Shown: positions 8,778-17,350, counted from the first letter of the stretch. The stretch: 52,872 bases of DNA from Paracoccus sp. (in: a-proteobacteria) (GCA_030538705.1 JAUNTL010000009.1:1-52872); one strand, 5' to 3'. Notes: generated from the letters alone by a model not told the origin. Program-made: numbers and translations.

Positions 8778-8993
8778 CCGGTTGGCTCCCTGAGGGTTGG
8801 GTTGCGATGTGATTCTTTTTCACAAAGCGAAACACCAACCGCATCGCCGATCAATAAAAATATGAAACTGCATCTTTTTAAATTTGAAGTTGACAGGGCT
8901 AAATATGACATTTCATACTTTGCCGACAGGGATAAGAAACCGCCGCCAGCAAGCGCAGACCCACCGCCAGCACGACAGGGAACTGATATCGCC
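8778..8993. promoter_or_regulatory. Divergent promoter region, dctP (left) and dioxygenase operon (right)
   Basis: This 216-base intergenic region has an AT-rich core (about 8850-8925). On the plus strand TTGACA (8890-8895) and CATACT (8914-8919) are 18 bases apart. A 14-base palindrome (8904-8917) overlaps that -10. On the minus strand, toward dctP, TTCAAA and CATATT stand 18 bases apart. No small gene is visible. Confidence 0.6.
8904..8917. promoter_or_regulatory. Palindromic operator overlapping the -10 of the dioxygenase operon
   Basis: TATGACATTTCATA pairs at six of seven positions. It lies within TAAATATGACATTT, which matches the start of the 5386 element (TAAATATG then CATTT) apart from one inserted base. 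It may therefore be a diverged site for the same or a related MarR protein. Confidence 0.55.
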
Positions 8994-9968
8994 ATGCAAC
9001 CACCCGCAGATGCGCCGGCACTCAGGCTGGTCGTCACCCGGATCTCGGATCCCGGCACCGATATACGTGAACTCACGCTTGTCCCGGCGGATGGTGGCGC
9101 GCTTCCGGCCTATGGCGCCGGCGCGCATCTGCGGGTCGAGCTGCCGACAGGCGCAAGCAATGCCTATTCGCTGATCGACCTTGACGGTTCATGCGCGGCG
9201 CCTGCGGCCTATGTGCTGGCCATCCGGCGCGACGATGCCGGGGCGGGCGGTTCAAAACACATGCATGGGCTGGCGGCGGGCGATCAGATCACCGCGCATG
9301 GGCCGCGCAACGACTTTGCCCTTGATGGCGGCGATGCGCCGGTGATCCTGCTGGCCGGGGGGATCGGGGTGACGCCGCTGCTCTCGATGGCGACCGCCCT
9401 AGCGCAGGGTGGGCGCGACTGGCGGATGCATTACGCCGCGCGCGATGCGGCTGCCGGCGCCTATGCCGGCTGGCTGACCGAAAAGCATGGCGCGCGCATC
9501 CATCTGCACCGCGATGACGAGGCCGGCGCGCCGCTGCCGGTGGCACAGATCGTCGCGGCGGCCGCGGCGGGAACGCAGATCTATGTCTGCGGCCCGCGCC
9601 CGATGATCGAGGCGGTGCGCCGCGCCACCGAGGCCGCCGGCCTGCCCTTGGATCATCTGCATATGGAACTGTTCGACACCCCTGCCCCGCAAGCCGGCGA
9701 CGCCCCTTTCGAGGTCGAGATCGCCGCGACCGGACAGGTATTTCAGATCCCGCCCGGCCGCAGCATCATCGAGGTGCTGGAAGAGGGCGGGATTGATCTC
9801 GTTTATGACTGCCAGCGCGGCGATTGCGGGATCTGCCAGACCGACGTTCTGGACGGCATCCCCGATCACCGCGATGTCGTGCTGTCCGATGCCGAGCGCG
9901 CGGCCGGCAAGGTCATGCAGATCTGCGTCAGCCGGGCGAAATCCGCGCGGCTTAAACTCGACCTCTGA
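8994..9968 (+). CDS. Dioxygenase reductase component: PDR/VanB-type flavin and 2Fe-2S oxidoreductase
   Basis: This protein passes electrons from NAD(P)H to the terminal dioxygenase encoded downstream. From N to C it has a flavin-binding barrel (residues about 10-110), a nucleotide-binding domain with GGIGVTPLLSMA, and a plant-type ferredoxin domain with Cys273, 278, 281 and 311 (CxxxxCxxC, then C). The order is that of phthalate dioxygenase reductase and VanB, 324 residues from ATG 8994. The open frame runs further upstream, but 8994 is preceded by AGGGA and lies downstream of a good promoter. It is first in an operon followed 35 bases later by the Rieske alpha subunit. Confidence 0.92.
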   Translation: MQPPADAPALRLVVTRISDPGTDIRELTLVPADGGALPAYGAGAHLRVELPTGASNAYSLIDLDGSCAAPAAYVLAIRRDDAGAGGSKHMHGLAAGDQITAHGPRNDFALDGGDAPVILLAGGIGVTPLLSMATALAQGGRDWRMHYAARDAAAGAYAGWLTEKHGARIHLHRDDEAGAPLPVAQIVAAAAAGTQIYVCGPRPMIEAVRRATEAAGLPLDHLHMELFDTPAPQAGDAPFEVEIAATGQVFQIPPGRSIIEVLEEGGIDLVYDCQRGDCGICQTDVLDGIPDHRDVVLSDAERAAGKVMQICVSRAKSARLKLDL

Positions 9969-10003
9969 CAGGCCAGGCCAGGCCCCAAATCTGCGAGGAA
10001 ACC

Positions 10004-11332
10004 ATGACCTGTGACGACCAGCAGACGCTTCGTGAAACCGTCGACCGCGTGATCCGCCCCCGGCAGGTTCATCGCGACGTCTATACCAGCCCCGAGATAT
10101 TCGCGCTGGAGATGCGCCACCTGTTTCCGAATTGCTGGGTCTATGTCGGCCACGAAAGCCAGACCCCCAAACCCGGCGATTACATCACCGCGCAGATCGG
10201 CGATCAGCCCTTGTTGCAGGTCCGCCATTCGGACGGCGAGATCAAGGTTCTGTATAACCGCTGCCCCCACAAGGGCACCAAGATCGTCATCGACAAGGCC
10301 GGCAATACCGGCAAGTTCTTTCGCTGCCCCTATCATGCATGGTCGTTCAAGACCGATGGCTGCCTGCTCGCGATTCCGCTGAAAAAGGGTTACGAGAACA
10401 CCGGTCTGGAACAGACCGAAGCCGGGCGCGGCATGGCGCCGGTCGGCGCCTGGCATAACTATCGCGGCTTTATCTTTGCGCGGCTGGCGGATGAGGGCAT
10501 CGGGTTTGACGAATTCTTTGGCGCCTCGCTGTCGAGCCTCGACAATATGGTCGACCGCTCGCCCAAAGGGCGGCTGACGGTCGCCGGCGCGCCCCTGCGC
10601 TATATGCATAAATGCAACTGGAAAATGCTGGTCGAGAACCAGACCGATACCTGCCACCCGATGGTCGCCCACGAATCCAGTGCCGGCACGGCGGTGAAAA
10701 TCTGGGAATCGATGGACAAGCCCGAAGGCATGCCCACCCCGCCCGCGATGGAGATCATCGCGCCCTTCATGTCGCCCTATGAATTCTTTGAAAACATGGG
10801 CATCCGCACATGGCCCAATGGCCACGGCCATACCGGGGTCCATCACTCGATCCATTCGGATTACTCGGCGATTCCGGGTTACTATGATGCCATGACCGAG
10901 GCTTATGGCGAAGAGCGCGCGCAGCAGATTCTGGGCGAGAACCGCCATAACACGGTCTATTTTCCCAATATCATGATCAAGGGACCGATCCAGCAGCTGC
11001 GCAATTTCATTCCGCTTGGCCCCGACAAGACGCTGGTCGAAAGCTGGATCTTTGCGCTTGACGGCGCGCCGCCTGAACTGACCGCGCGCACGGCCATGTA
11101 TAACCGCATGATCAATGCGCCGACCTCGATGGTCGGCCATGACGATCTGGAAATGTATGAACGCGCGCAGGAGGGGCTGGCCGCCAACGGGCTGGAATGG
11201 GTCAATATCCAGCGCCTGTTCGAAGAGGATGAGGATTTCACCCACGAGGCGGTTCTGAACGGCACGACAGAGCGGCAGATGCGCAATCAGTTCGATGCGT
11301 GGAAACGCTTCATGATCGGAGGTGCGCCATGA
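10004..11332 (+). CDS. Aromatic ring-hydroxylating dioxygenase, large (alpha) subunit
   Basis: This is the catalytic Rieske non-heme iron oxygenase subunit, 442 residues. The Rieske centre ligands are Cys87, His89, Cys108 and His111 (CPH and CPYH motifs). The mononuclear iron ligands are His218 and His223, with the bridging Asp215, in a DxxHxxxxH pattern. It is paired with a small beta subunit (stop/start overlap) and preceded by its reductase. Known alpha/beta relatives act on benzoate, anthranilate, salicylate and indole-3-acetate. The CoA ligase and thiolase downstream do not fit a simple catechol-forming anthranilate dioxygenase, so I favour indole-ring oxidation of an indole-acetate-like acid. 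This assignment is inference from context. Confidence 0.92.
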   Translation: MTCDDQQTLRETVDRVIRPRQVHRDVYTSPEIFALEMRHLFPNCWVYVGHESQTPKPGDYITAQIGDQPLLQVRHSDGEIKVLYNRCPHKGTKIVIDKAGNTGKFFRCPYHAWSFKTDGCLLAIPLKKGYENTGLEQTEAGRGMAPVGAWHNYRGFIFARLADEGIGFDEFFGASLSSLDNMVDRSPKGRLTVAGAPLRYMHKCNWKMLVENQTDTCHPMVAHESSAGTAVKIWESMDKPEGMPTPPAMEIIAPFMSPYEFFENMGIRTWPNGHGHTGVHHSIHSDYSAIPGYYDAMTEAYGEERAQQILGENRHNTVYFPNIMIKGPIQQLRNFIPLGPDKTLVESWIFALDGAPPELTARTAMYNRMINAPTSMVGHDDLEMYERAQEGLAANGLEWVNIQRLFEEDEDFTHEAVLNGTTERQMRNQFDAWKRFMIGGAP

Positions 11333-11796
11333 GCGCGGCGGATTTCGTTGATTTCATCTATGACGAGGCATGGATGCTGGATCAGGGCCGGTTCCACGAA
11401 TGGATCGACCTGTGGCTGCCGGACGCGGTCTATTGGATGCCGCTCAACTGGAACCAGCAAGATCCGGTCAATGAGACATCCCTGCTTTATGAGGATAACT
11501 TCATGCTGCGTCTGCGGGTCGAGCGGCTGCACGGTGCGCGCACCTTCAGCCAGAAACCCAAAAGCCGCTGTCACCACGTCCTCAACCGTCCCCGCATCGA
11601 AGAGACCGGCGAGGATGCGGCCAAGCTGGTCACGCAGATGCATTATGTCGAGACCCGGCTGGACGAGCAGATGCTGCTGGCGCTGACCGTGCGCCATGAC
11701 CTGCGCCGGGTTGACGGCCGCATCATGATCGCGGGCAAGCGGGTCGATATCCTCAACTGCGACGCCGCCTTCGGCAATATCCAGTTGCTGCCATGA
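11329..11796 (+). CDS. Aromatic ring-hydroxylating dioxygenase, small (beta) subunit
   Basis: This is a 155-residue protein with the SnoaL/NTF2-like pattern of ring-hydroxylating dioxygenase beta subunits (FVDFIYDEAWMLDQGRFHEWIDLW, then DAVYWMPLNW). The ATG at 11329 overlaps the alpha stop and is preceded by GGAGG at 11318-11322, which decides the start over an earlier in-frame ATG. It has a structural role in the alpha3beta3 oxygenase and no catalytic residues. Confidence 0.9.
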   Translation: MSAADFVDFIYDEAWMLDQGRFHEWIDLWLPDAVYWMPLNWNQQDPVNETSLLYEDNFMLRLRVERLHGARTFSQKPKSRCHHVLNRPRIEETGEDAAKLVTQMHYVETRLDEQMLLALTVRHDLRRVDGRIMIAGKRVDILNCDAAFGNIQLLP

Positions 11797-13391
11797 CACC
11801 GATGCAGGCCGACAGCGTGGCCGGGGCATTCAGGCTGGCCGCCACGCAATGGCCCGGGCGCGACTTTCTGGCCGTGATGCCGGGCACAGCCGCAGTTTAC
11901 GACATACCGCCCGGCGCAATCACCTATGGGCGGGCCGCCGCCCTGGTCGGGCAGATTGCCGCGCGGCTGCGTGCGGCCGGCGCGGGCAAGGGCATGCGGC
12001 TGATGCTGCTGCTTGAGAACCGGCCGGATTTCTTTTTGTGGTGGCTGGCAGCGAACGGGCTGGGGATCTCGGTCGTGCCGGTCAACCCCGATCTGCGCGC
12101 GGCCGAGCTGGAACATATGGCGGCGCTGACCCGTCCGGTTCTGGTCGTCGCGATCGCGGCGCGCCACGACGATCTGGCCGCCGCCCTGCCCGGCCTGCCG
12201 GTGATCGCGCCCGATGATCCCATCCCCGCGATCACGGCGGCCCCCGCCTTTGACGATCCGCCCGGCCGCGCCCATGAGGCGGCGGTGCTGTTTACCTCGG
12301 GCAGCACCGGCAGGCCAAAGGGCTGCGTGCTGACGAATGAATATTTCCTGCGCGCCGGGGCATGGTATGCCACCGAGGGCGGGATCTGCGCGCTGCATAT
12401 GGATGGCGAGCGGATGCTGACGCCGCTGCCGGTCTTTCACATGAATGCCATGGCCTATTCCTTCATGGCCATGATCGCGACCGGCGGCTGCCTGATCGCG
12501 CTCGACCGGTTCCATCCCAAAAGCTGGTGGCAGGATGTGGCGGCCAGCAATGCGACCTGCCTGCATTATCTGGGCGTGATCCCCTCGATCCTGATGAACC
12601 TGCCCGAGGGGCCACAGGACCGCGCCCATGCGGTCCGCTTTGGTTTTGGCGCCGGGGTCGATCCCAAGCTTCATGCCGCCTTTGAAACCCGTTTCGGCTT
12701 TCCGCTGGTCGAGGCATGGGCGATGACCGAAACCGGCGCCGGCGCGGTGATCGCGGCCAGCCAGACCCCGCGCCGGGTCGGGCAAAGCGCGCTCGGCCGC
12801 CCGGGTGCGGCGATGGAAATACGGCTGAGCGATGATGACGGCGCCGGGGCCGATCAGGGCGAGCTGCTGGTTCGCGCGGCGGGTGACGATCCGCATCTGG
12901 GGTTCTTTCGCGAATATCTGGGCGATCCCGCCGCCACCGCCGAGGTCTGGGACGGGGGCTGGTTTCATACCGGGGATATCGTGCGGCGCGCGACCGACGG
13001 GCAGATCCATTTCATCGACCGCAAAAAGAACGTCATCCGCCGCTCGGGCGAGAATATCGCGGCGGTCGAGGTCGAATCCATCCTCGCCCGCCATCCTGCG
13101 GTTGCCGGTGTCGGCGTGGCCGCCGTGCCCGATGATCTGCGCGGGGATGAGGTATTCGCGCTGATCATCGCGCGCGGCGCGGCGGATGCGGCAGCGGCGC
13201 GGGCGATTGCTGACTGGGCGCTCGGCCAGATGGCCTATTACAAGATCCCCGGCTATATCGCGTTCAGCGACGCCCTGCCGCTGACCGCGACGGCCAAGCT
13301 GCAACGGGCCGAGCTGAAATCCCGCGCCGCGGCCCTTGCCGGCCAGCCCGGCACCCATGATCTGCGCGCCCTGAAAAAGAGGCAGGCATGA
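11793..13391 (+). CDS. Acyl-CoA / aryl-CoA synthetase (AMP-forming, ANL family)
   Basis: This is an adenylate-forming CoA ligase of 532 residues. The P-loop TSGSTGRPKG starts at residue 168. Further motifs are WAMTET, the hinge region GWFHTGDIVRRATDGQIHFIDRKKN, and the C-terminal catalytic lysine Lys502 in TATAKLQR. It overlaps the dioxygenase beta subunit and the following thiolase by ATGA junctions. In this position it would activate the carboxylate of the dioxygenation product so the side chain can be removed by the next enzymes. It could also be a general aryl-CoA ligase; nothing in the sequence identifies the acid. Confidence 0.9.
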   Translation: MTPMQADSVAGAFRLAATQWPGRDFLAVMPGTAAVYDIPPGAITYGRAAALVGQIAARLRAAGAGKGMRLMLLLENRPDFFLWWLAANGLGISVVPVNPDLRAAELEHMAALTRPVLVVAIAARHDDLAAALPGLPVIAPDDPIPAITAAPAFDDPPGRAHEAAVLFTSGSTGRPKGCVLTNEYFLRAGAWYATEGGICALHMDGERMLTPLPVFHMNAMAYSFMAMIATGGCLIALDRFHPKSWWQDVAASNATCLHYLGVIPSILMNLPEGPQDRAHAVRFGFGAGVDPKLHAAFETRFGFPLVEAWAMTETGAGAVIAASQTPRRVGQSALGRPGAAMEIRLSDDDGAGADQGELLVRAAGDDPHLGFFREYLGDPAATAEVWDGGWFHTGDIVRRATDGQIHFIDRKKNVIRRSGENIAAVEVESILARHPAVAGVGVAAVPDDLRGDEVFALIIARGAADAAAARAIADWALGQMAYYKIPGYIAFSDALPLTATAKLQRAELKSRAAALAGQPGTHDLRALKKRQA

Positions 13392-14560
13392 CCCGCCCCG
13401 CCCCCTATGACGGCATCGTCCTCACCGCGCCCTTCAGCGTGCCCTATCAGCGCTTTTCGCCCCGGCCGGCACAATACTGGATCGGACAGGCGCTGCGCGG
13501 CGCGCTGGCGGCGGCCGGGCTGGGCGCGCGTGATATCGACGGGCTGACGGTTTCCTCGTTCACGTTGTTTCCCGATACCGCGCCGGGGCTGGCCGATCAT
13601 CTGGGGCTGGTGCTGAACTATCTCGATACGGTCACGGTCGGCGGGGCCTGCGGTGTCACCGCCATGCGCCGGGCGGCGCGGGCGGTGGCGGCGGGCGATG
13701 CCGATATTGTCGCCTGCACCGCCGGCGACGCCAATGACATCGACAGTTTCCGCCGCCTGCTGCAAAGCTTCAGCCGCTTTGCGATGGATGCAAGCTATCC
13801 CTACGGGGCCGGCGGGCCGAACGCGGTCTTTGCCCTGCTGACCGATCATTACATGCAGAAATACGGCGCCACGCGCGAACAGTTCGGCGCCATCGCCGTC
13901 GCGCAGCGCGCCAATGCCGCGCATAACCCGCGGGCATTGATGCGCAGCCCGCTGACGCTGGAGGATTATCTGGGCGCGCGGATGATCTCGGACCCGCTGG
14001 GCCTGTTTGACTGTGTCATGCCCTGCGCCGGGGCCGAGGCCTTTCTGGTCATGACCGAGGACCGCGCGCGCGCCCTGGGCCTGCCCTTTGCCCGCATCCT
14101 CTCTGCTGTCGAACGCCACAACGCCTTTCCCGAGGATCCCGCGCAATATCGTGGCGGCTGGGCCGAGAACGGGGCGGCCCTGTGGGCACAGGCCGGCATC
14201 GGCCCGGCGGATGTCGATCTGGTCCAGACCTATGACGATTACCCGGTCATCTGCGCCATGCAGATCGAGGATCTGGGCTTTTGCCCCAAGGGCGAGGGCG
14301 CGGCCTTTATGGCCGGGCGCGACATGACCATCGGGGGCGATTTCGCGCATAATGTCTCGGGCGGGCAACTGTCGGCCGGTCAGGCCGGGGCGGCGGGCGG
14401 TTTTCTGGGCCTGACCGAGGCGATCCGCCAGGTCACCGGCCGGGCCGGGCCGACACAGGTCCGGGGCGCCGGGCGCGCGCTGATCTCGGGGTTCGGGATG
14501 GTCAATTACGATCGCGGCATCTGCTCGGCTGCCGCGGTGATCGCGGGGAACGGGACATGA
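13388..14560 (+). CDS. Thiolase-like protein (lipid-transfer / Ltp2-type; possible retro-aldolase)
   Basis: This is a thiolase-superfamily protein of 390 residues resembling the SCP-x/Ltp group. Cys88 in GACGVTAM occupies the nucleophile position of thiolases. The usual His of the GHPxGA motif is replaced: the segment NVSGGQLSAGQAGAAGG has Gln332 there. The C-terminal region (GFGMVNYDRGICSAAAV) lacks the standard CxGxG cysteine motif. The partner downstream is a DUF35 protein. Thiolase-like/DUF35 pairs are known from steroid side-chain removal (Ltp2-ChsH2), where they perform retro-aldol cleavage of a tertiary 3-hydroxyacyl-CoA. The loss of His argues against simple thiolysis. A role releasing acetyl-CoA and a ketone here is inference. 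Confidence 0.85.
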   Translation: MTRPAPYDGIVLTAPFSVPYQRFSPRPAQYWIGQALRGALAAAGLGARDIDGLTVSSFTLFPDTAPGLADHLGLVLNYLDTVTVGGACGVTAMRRAARAVAAGDADIVACTAGDANDIDSFRRLLQSFSRFAMDASYPYGAGGPNAVFALLTDHYMQKYGATREQFGAIAVAQRANAAHNPRALMRSPLTLEDYLGARMISDPLGLFDCVMPCAGAEAFLVMTEDRARALGLPFARILSAVERHNAFPEDPAQYRGGWAENGAALWAQAGIGPADVDLVQTYDDYPVICAMQIEDLGFCPKGEGAAFMAGRDMTIGGDFAHNVSGGQLSAGQAGAAGGFLGLTEAIRQVTGRAGPTQVRGAGRALISGFGMVNYDRGICSAAAVIAGNGT

Positions 14561-15810
14561 CGCAACCGCTGGCGCCGCCGAAACGCAAGAACCCGCTCAA
14601 GCGGACGCGGGTGCCGGTCGCACCGCCGGGGGTGCGCTCGCGCGCATCGCTCGCCATGGCGATAGCTGCGGCCGAGGGACGTCTGGCGTTCCAGCATTGC
14701 GGCGATTGCGGCACGGTCCAGTATCCCCCGCGAGAGCTGTGCCGGGCCTGTCTCTCGGCGGATTTGCACTGGCGCGACACCGATCCCGCCGGCCGCATCA
14801 TCGCCGAGACTACCATCCGCGCCACGCCCGACACGCATTTCCGTGACCATCTGCCGATCCGTATCGGCACGGTGGCGATGAATGCCGGGCCTTCGGTCAT
14901 CTGCCGCCTGCATGGCGAGACCGGGCGCGGCGATCAGGTCCGTCTGTCAGCGCGGATCGACGCCGCGGGACAGGCAATTCTGCTGGCCCTGCCGATCAAG
15001 GAGCTGCCCCATATGCGCGACGACCCCAGCCTGCGCGAGCTGTCGACCGATCCCCGCCATCGCCGCATCCTGATCACGGATGGCCGCGCGCCCGAGGTGC
15101 CCGCATTGGCGCGTGCCCTGCTGGAGGCGGGGGCGGCCCATGTCTTTATCGGTCTGGCCGAGGGCTGGCGCCCCTTTGCCGGCCGCGACGGGCTGGCCGC
15201 GCTGGAGCATTGCAGCCTTGTGCCGCTGGATGTGACGGATGCCGACAGCCTGCGCGATCTGGCCGGGGATATCGGGGCCAGGGTCGATATCCTCATCAAC
15301 AACGCCCGCCATACCCGTCCCGGCGGCGTGCTGGGGCGCGCTGACACCATCACCGCGCGGCAAGAGCTGGAAACGACGGTCCTCGGGCTGGTCCGTCTGG
15401 CCCACAGCTTTGGTCAGGTCATGCGCGCGCGTGGCGAAGACGGGGTCAACAGTGCGGTCGCCTGGCTGAATATCCTGCCGGTCGGGGCGCTTGTCCCGCA
15501 GGGCGATCATGCGATGACATCGGCCGCCGGCGCGGCGGCGCTGGCGCTGTCGCATGGTCTGCGGGCCGAAATGCGCGGATCGGGCGTGCGGGTGGTCAAT
15601 CTCTATGCCGGGCCGCTCGATGATGAATGGCATCAGGAACTGCCCCCGCCCAAGCTGGCGCCCCGGGCATTGGCGCAGGCCGTGGTCAGGGCGCTGACCG
15701 ACAGCGTTGAAGAGGCCACGGCCGGCGAGGTCGCGCGCGATCTTTACGTCCGCTGGCGCGAAAATCCCGCGCTTGCCATCCGCGAAGCGAACGGAGGCAC
15801 AACCCCATGA
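14557..15810 (+). CDS. Fusion: Zn-ribbon/OB-fold (DUF35) protein with degenerate short-chain dehydrogenase
   Basis: This is a two-part protein of 417 residues. Residues about 40-150 are a Zn-ribbon (Cys48, 51, 62, 65) and acyl-CoA-binding OB-fold, the DUF35 module that partners thiolase-like enzymes. Residues about 165-417 have the SDR fold pattern (ILINNA at 245-250), but the glycine-rich cofactor motif is absent (LITDGRAPE), and the catalytic Tyr and Lys positions appear as Met320 and Ala324. The SDR part is thus probably structural or regulatory. Overlapping junctions tie it to the thiolase before and the cyclase after. It most likely forms a complex with the thiolase-like protein. I know of no defined role for the dead SDR half. 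Confidence 0.85.
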   Translation: MTQPLAPPKRKNPLKRTRVPVAPPGVRSRASLAMAIAAAEGRLAFQHCGDCGTVQYPPRELCRACLSADLHWRDTDPAGRIIAETTIRATPDTHFRDHLPIRIGTVAMNAGPSVICRLHGETGRGDQVRLSARIDAAGQAILLALPIKELPHMRDDPSLRELSTDPRHRRILITDGRAPEVPALARALLEAGAAHVFIGLAEGWRPFAGRDGLAALEHCSLVPLDVTDADSLRDLAGDIGARVDILINNARHTRPGGVLGRADTITARQELETTVLGLVRLAHSFGQVMRARGEDGVNSAVAWLNILPVGALVPQGDHAMTSAAGAAALALSHGLRAEMRGSGVRVVNLYAGPLDDEWHQELPPPKLAPRALAQAVVRALTDSVEEATAGEVARDLYVRWRENPALAIREANGGTTP

Positions 15811-16592
15811 CCCTCGCTGCATTTGCCGATGCCCTCGCCTCGGGGCGGATCGAGGTGATCGACCTGACCCATACGCTGAGCGCCGATTTTCCGGTCATGG
15901 TTCTGCCGCCGGAACTGGGTCAATGCGCGCCGTTCCGCAAGGTCGAGGTCAGCGCCTATGACCATCGCGGCCCGGCATGGCGGTGGAACGAGATCACCAT
16001 GAACGAACATACCGGCACCCATTTCGACGCACCCAGCCACTGGATCACCGGCAAGGATCTGCCCAATGGCGCAACCGATTCAATCCCGGTCTCGGCCTTT
16101 ATCGGGCCGGTCGTGGTCATTGATTTCACCGCCCGGTCGGCCGAAAACGAGGATGCCCTGCTGAGCGTTGCCGATATCGAGGCATGGGAAGCGGTCCATG
16201 GCCGGATCCCGGCCGATGCCTGGGTGTTTCTGCGCACCGACTGGTCAAAGCGGCGCGGCGCCGCCTATCTCAATCTGCGCGAGGACGGGCCGCATTCACC
16301 CGGTCCCTCTGCGGCGGCAATGCAACTGCTGGTCCACGCGCGCGGCATCCGCGGCTTTGGCACCGAAACCGTGGGCACCGATGCCGGACAGGCCGGCCAT
16401 CTTGATCCGCCCTATCCCGCCCATGCGACATTGCACGGCGCCGGGCGTTACGGGCTGCAATGCATGTGCAATCTCGACCTTTTGCCGCCGACCGGCGCGA
16501 TGATCTGTGCCGCGCCGCTGAAGATCGAAAACGGATCGGGCAGCCCGTTGCGGGTGCTGGCACTGGTCGAGCGCAAAGGGACCGCAGCATGA
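15807..16592 (+). CDS. Cyclase family protein, isatin hydrolase / kynurenine formamidase-like (second copy)
   Basis: This is a paralogue of the protein at 4535-5326, 261 residues, similar along its whole length. The metal motif is complete: His68, His72, Asp74, Pro76 and His78. Conserved blocks shared by both include HFDAP, FLRTDW or VLRSDW, GPHSPGP, GTDAGQAG and PAH. It sits inside the dioxygenase operon between the DUF35-SDR fusion and an SDR. I infer hydrolysis of a cyclic amide such as isatin or a related oxindole; which of the two copies does which step cannot be told from sequence. Confidence 0.82.
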   Translation: MTLAAFADALASGRIEVIDLTHTLSADFPVMVLPPELGQCAPFRKVEVSAYDHRGPAWRWNEITMNEHTGTHFDAPSHWITGKDLPNGATDSIPVSAFIGPVVVIDFTARSAENEDALLSVADIEAWEAVHGRIPADAWVFLRTDWSKRRGAAYLNLREDGPHSPGPSAAAMQLLVHARGIRGFGTETVGTDAGQAGHLDPPYPAHATLHGAGRYGLQCMCNLDLLPPTGAMICAAPLKIENGSGSPLRVLALVERKGTAA

Positions 16593-17305
16593 GCTATACC
16601 GCCGTCATCACCGGGGGCAACAAGGGGATCGGCGCCGATCTGGCCGGCGCGATGGCCGCGCGGGGCTGGCATGTGATCTCGGTCGCGCGGCACCGCTCTG
16701 GCGCCGGCGGGATCGAAGAGGTCGAGGCGGATCTGACCGATCCGCGGGCCGTTGCCGCCGCCGCCGCCGATATCGCGGCGCGCCACCGCGTCACCCATCT
16801 GATCAATAATGCCGGCATTATTCTGCCCAACCTGATCGAAGAGGCCGCGCCCGCCGATATGCAGCTGCTGACCCAGCTGCATCTGGGGGCGCCGCTGCAA
16901 CTCTTGCAGGCCTTCCTGCCGGCCATGAAGGCAGGCGGATTCGGGCGGGTGCTGTTTAACGGATCACGCGCGGCACTTGGCGCGAAAACCCGCACGGCCT
17001 ATGCCGCCAGCAAGGCCGGGATCATCGGCATGGCGCGGACCTGGGCGCTGGAACTGGCGCCCCATGGCATCACCGTCAATGTCGTGGCCCCCGGCCCGGT
17101 GCTGACGGATAACTTCTGGGGGATCATCCCCAAGGGCAGCCCGGCCGAGACCGATCTGGCCGCGCGGCTGCCCGTCGGGCGTCTGGGAACGCCGGCCGAT
17201 ATCACCCGCGCCTTCATGTTCTTTGCCGAACCCGAGGCCGGATTCATCACCGGCCAGACGCTTTATGTCTGCGGCGGGGCCAGTATCGGCGGCACGCCGA
17301 TCTGA
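16589..17305 (+). CDS. Short-chain dehydrogenase/reductase (SDR)
   Basis: This is a classical SDR of 238 residues: cofactor motif TGGNKGIG, NNAG, and catalytic Tyr/Lys in YAASK. The ATG at 16589 overlaps the cyclase stop. An in-frame ATG upstream lies inside the cyclase gene and is rejected. It is last in the first part of the rightward operon. It may reduce or oxidise an alcohol/ketone intermediate of the pathway (for example a dioxindole/isatin pair); this is inference. The catalytic residues are all present, in contrast with the SDR half of the protein at 14557. Confidence 0.9.
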   Translation: MSYTAVITGGNKGIGADLAGAMAARGWHVISVARHRSGAGGIEEVEADLTDPRAVAAAAADIAARHRVTHLINNAGIILPNLIEEAAPADMQLLTQLHLGAPLQLLQAFLPAMKAGGFGRVLFNGSRAALGAKTRTAYAASKAGIIGMARTWALELAPHGITVNVVAPGPVLTDNFWGIIPKGSPAETDLAARLPVGRLGTPADITRAFMFFAEPEAGFITGQTLYVCGGASIGGTPI

Positions 17306-17319
17306 TCGCATCTTGCCGC

Positions 17320-17350
17320 TTGACAGGACGGCCTTTGCCCGCGCTACTAT
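17320..17350 (+). promoter_or_regulatory. Candidate sigma-70 promoter for the opine-dehydrogenase/TRAP operon
   Basis: TTGACA at 17320-17325 and TACTAT at 17345-17350 are separated by 19 bases, slightly long. The shared operator begins directly after the -10, so a bound repressor would cover the start site. Confidence 0.55.

Noticed and set aside
8508-8993. Upstream extension of the reductase gene to an earlier ATG
   Set aside because: It would overlap the dctP coding region and the divergent promoter. ATG 8994 begins right before the conserved domain with a ribosome site.
10004-11796. Assignment of the dioxygenase as anthranilate 1,2-dioxygenase (AntAB)
   Set aside because: No catechol-cleavage genes follow. 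Instead a CoA ligase, thiolase-like enzyme and isatin-hydrolase-type cyclase follow, which do not fit a catechol route. It cannot be fully excluded.
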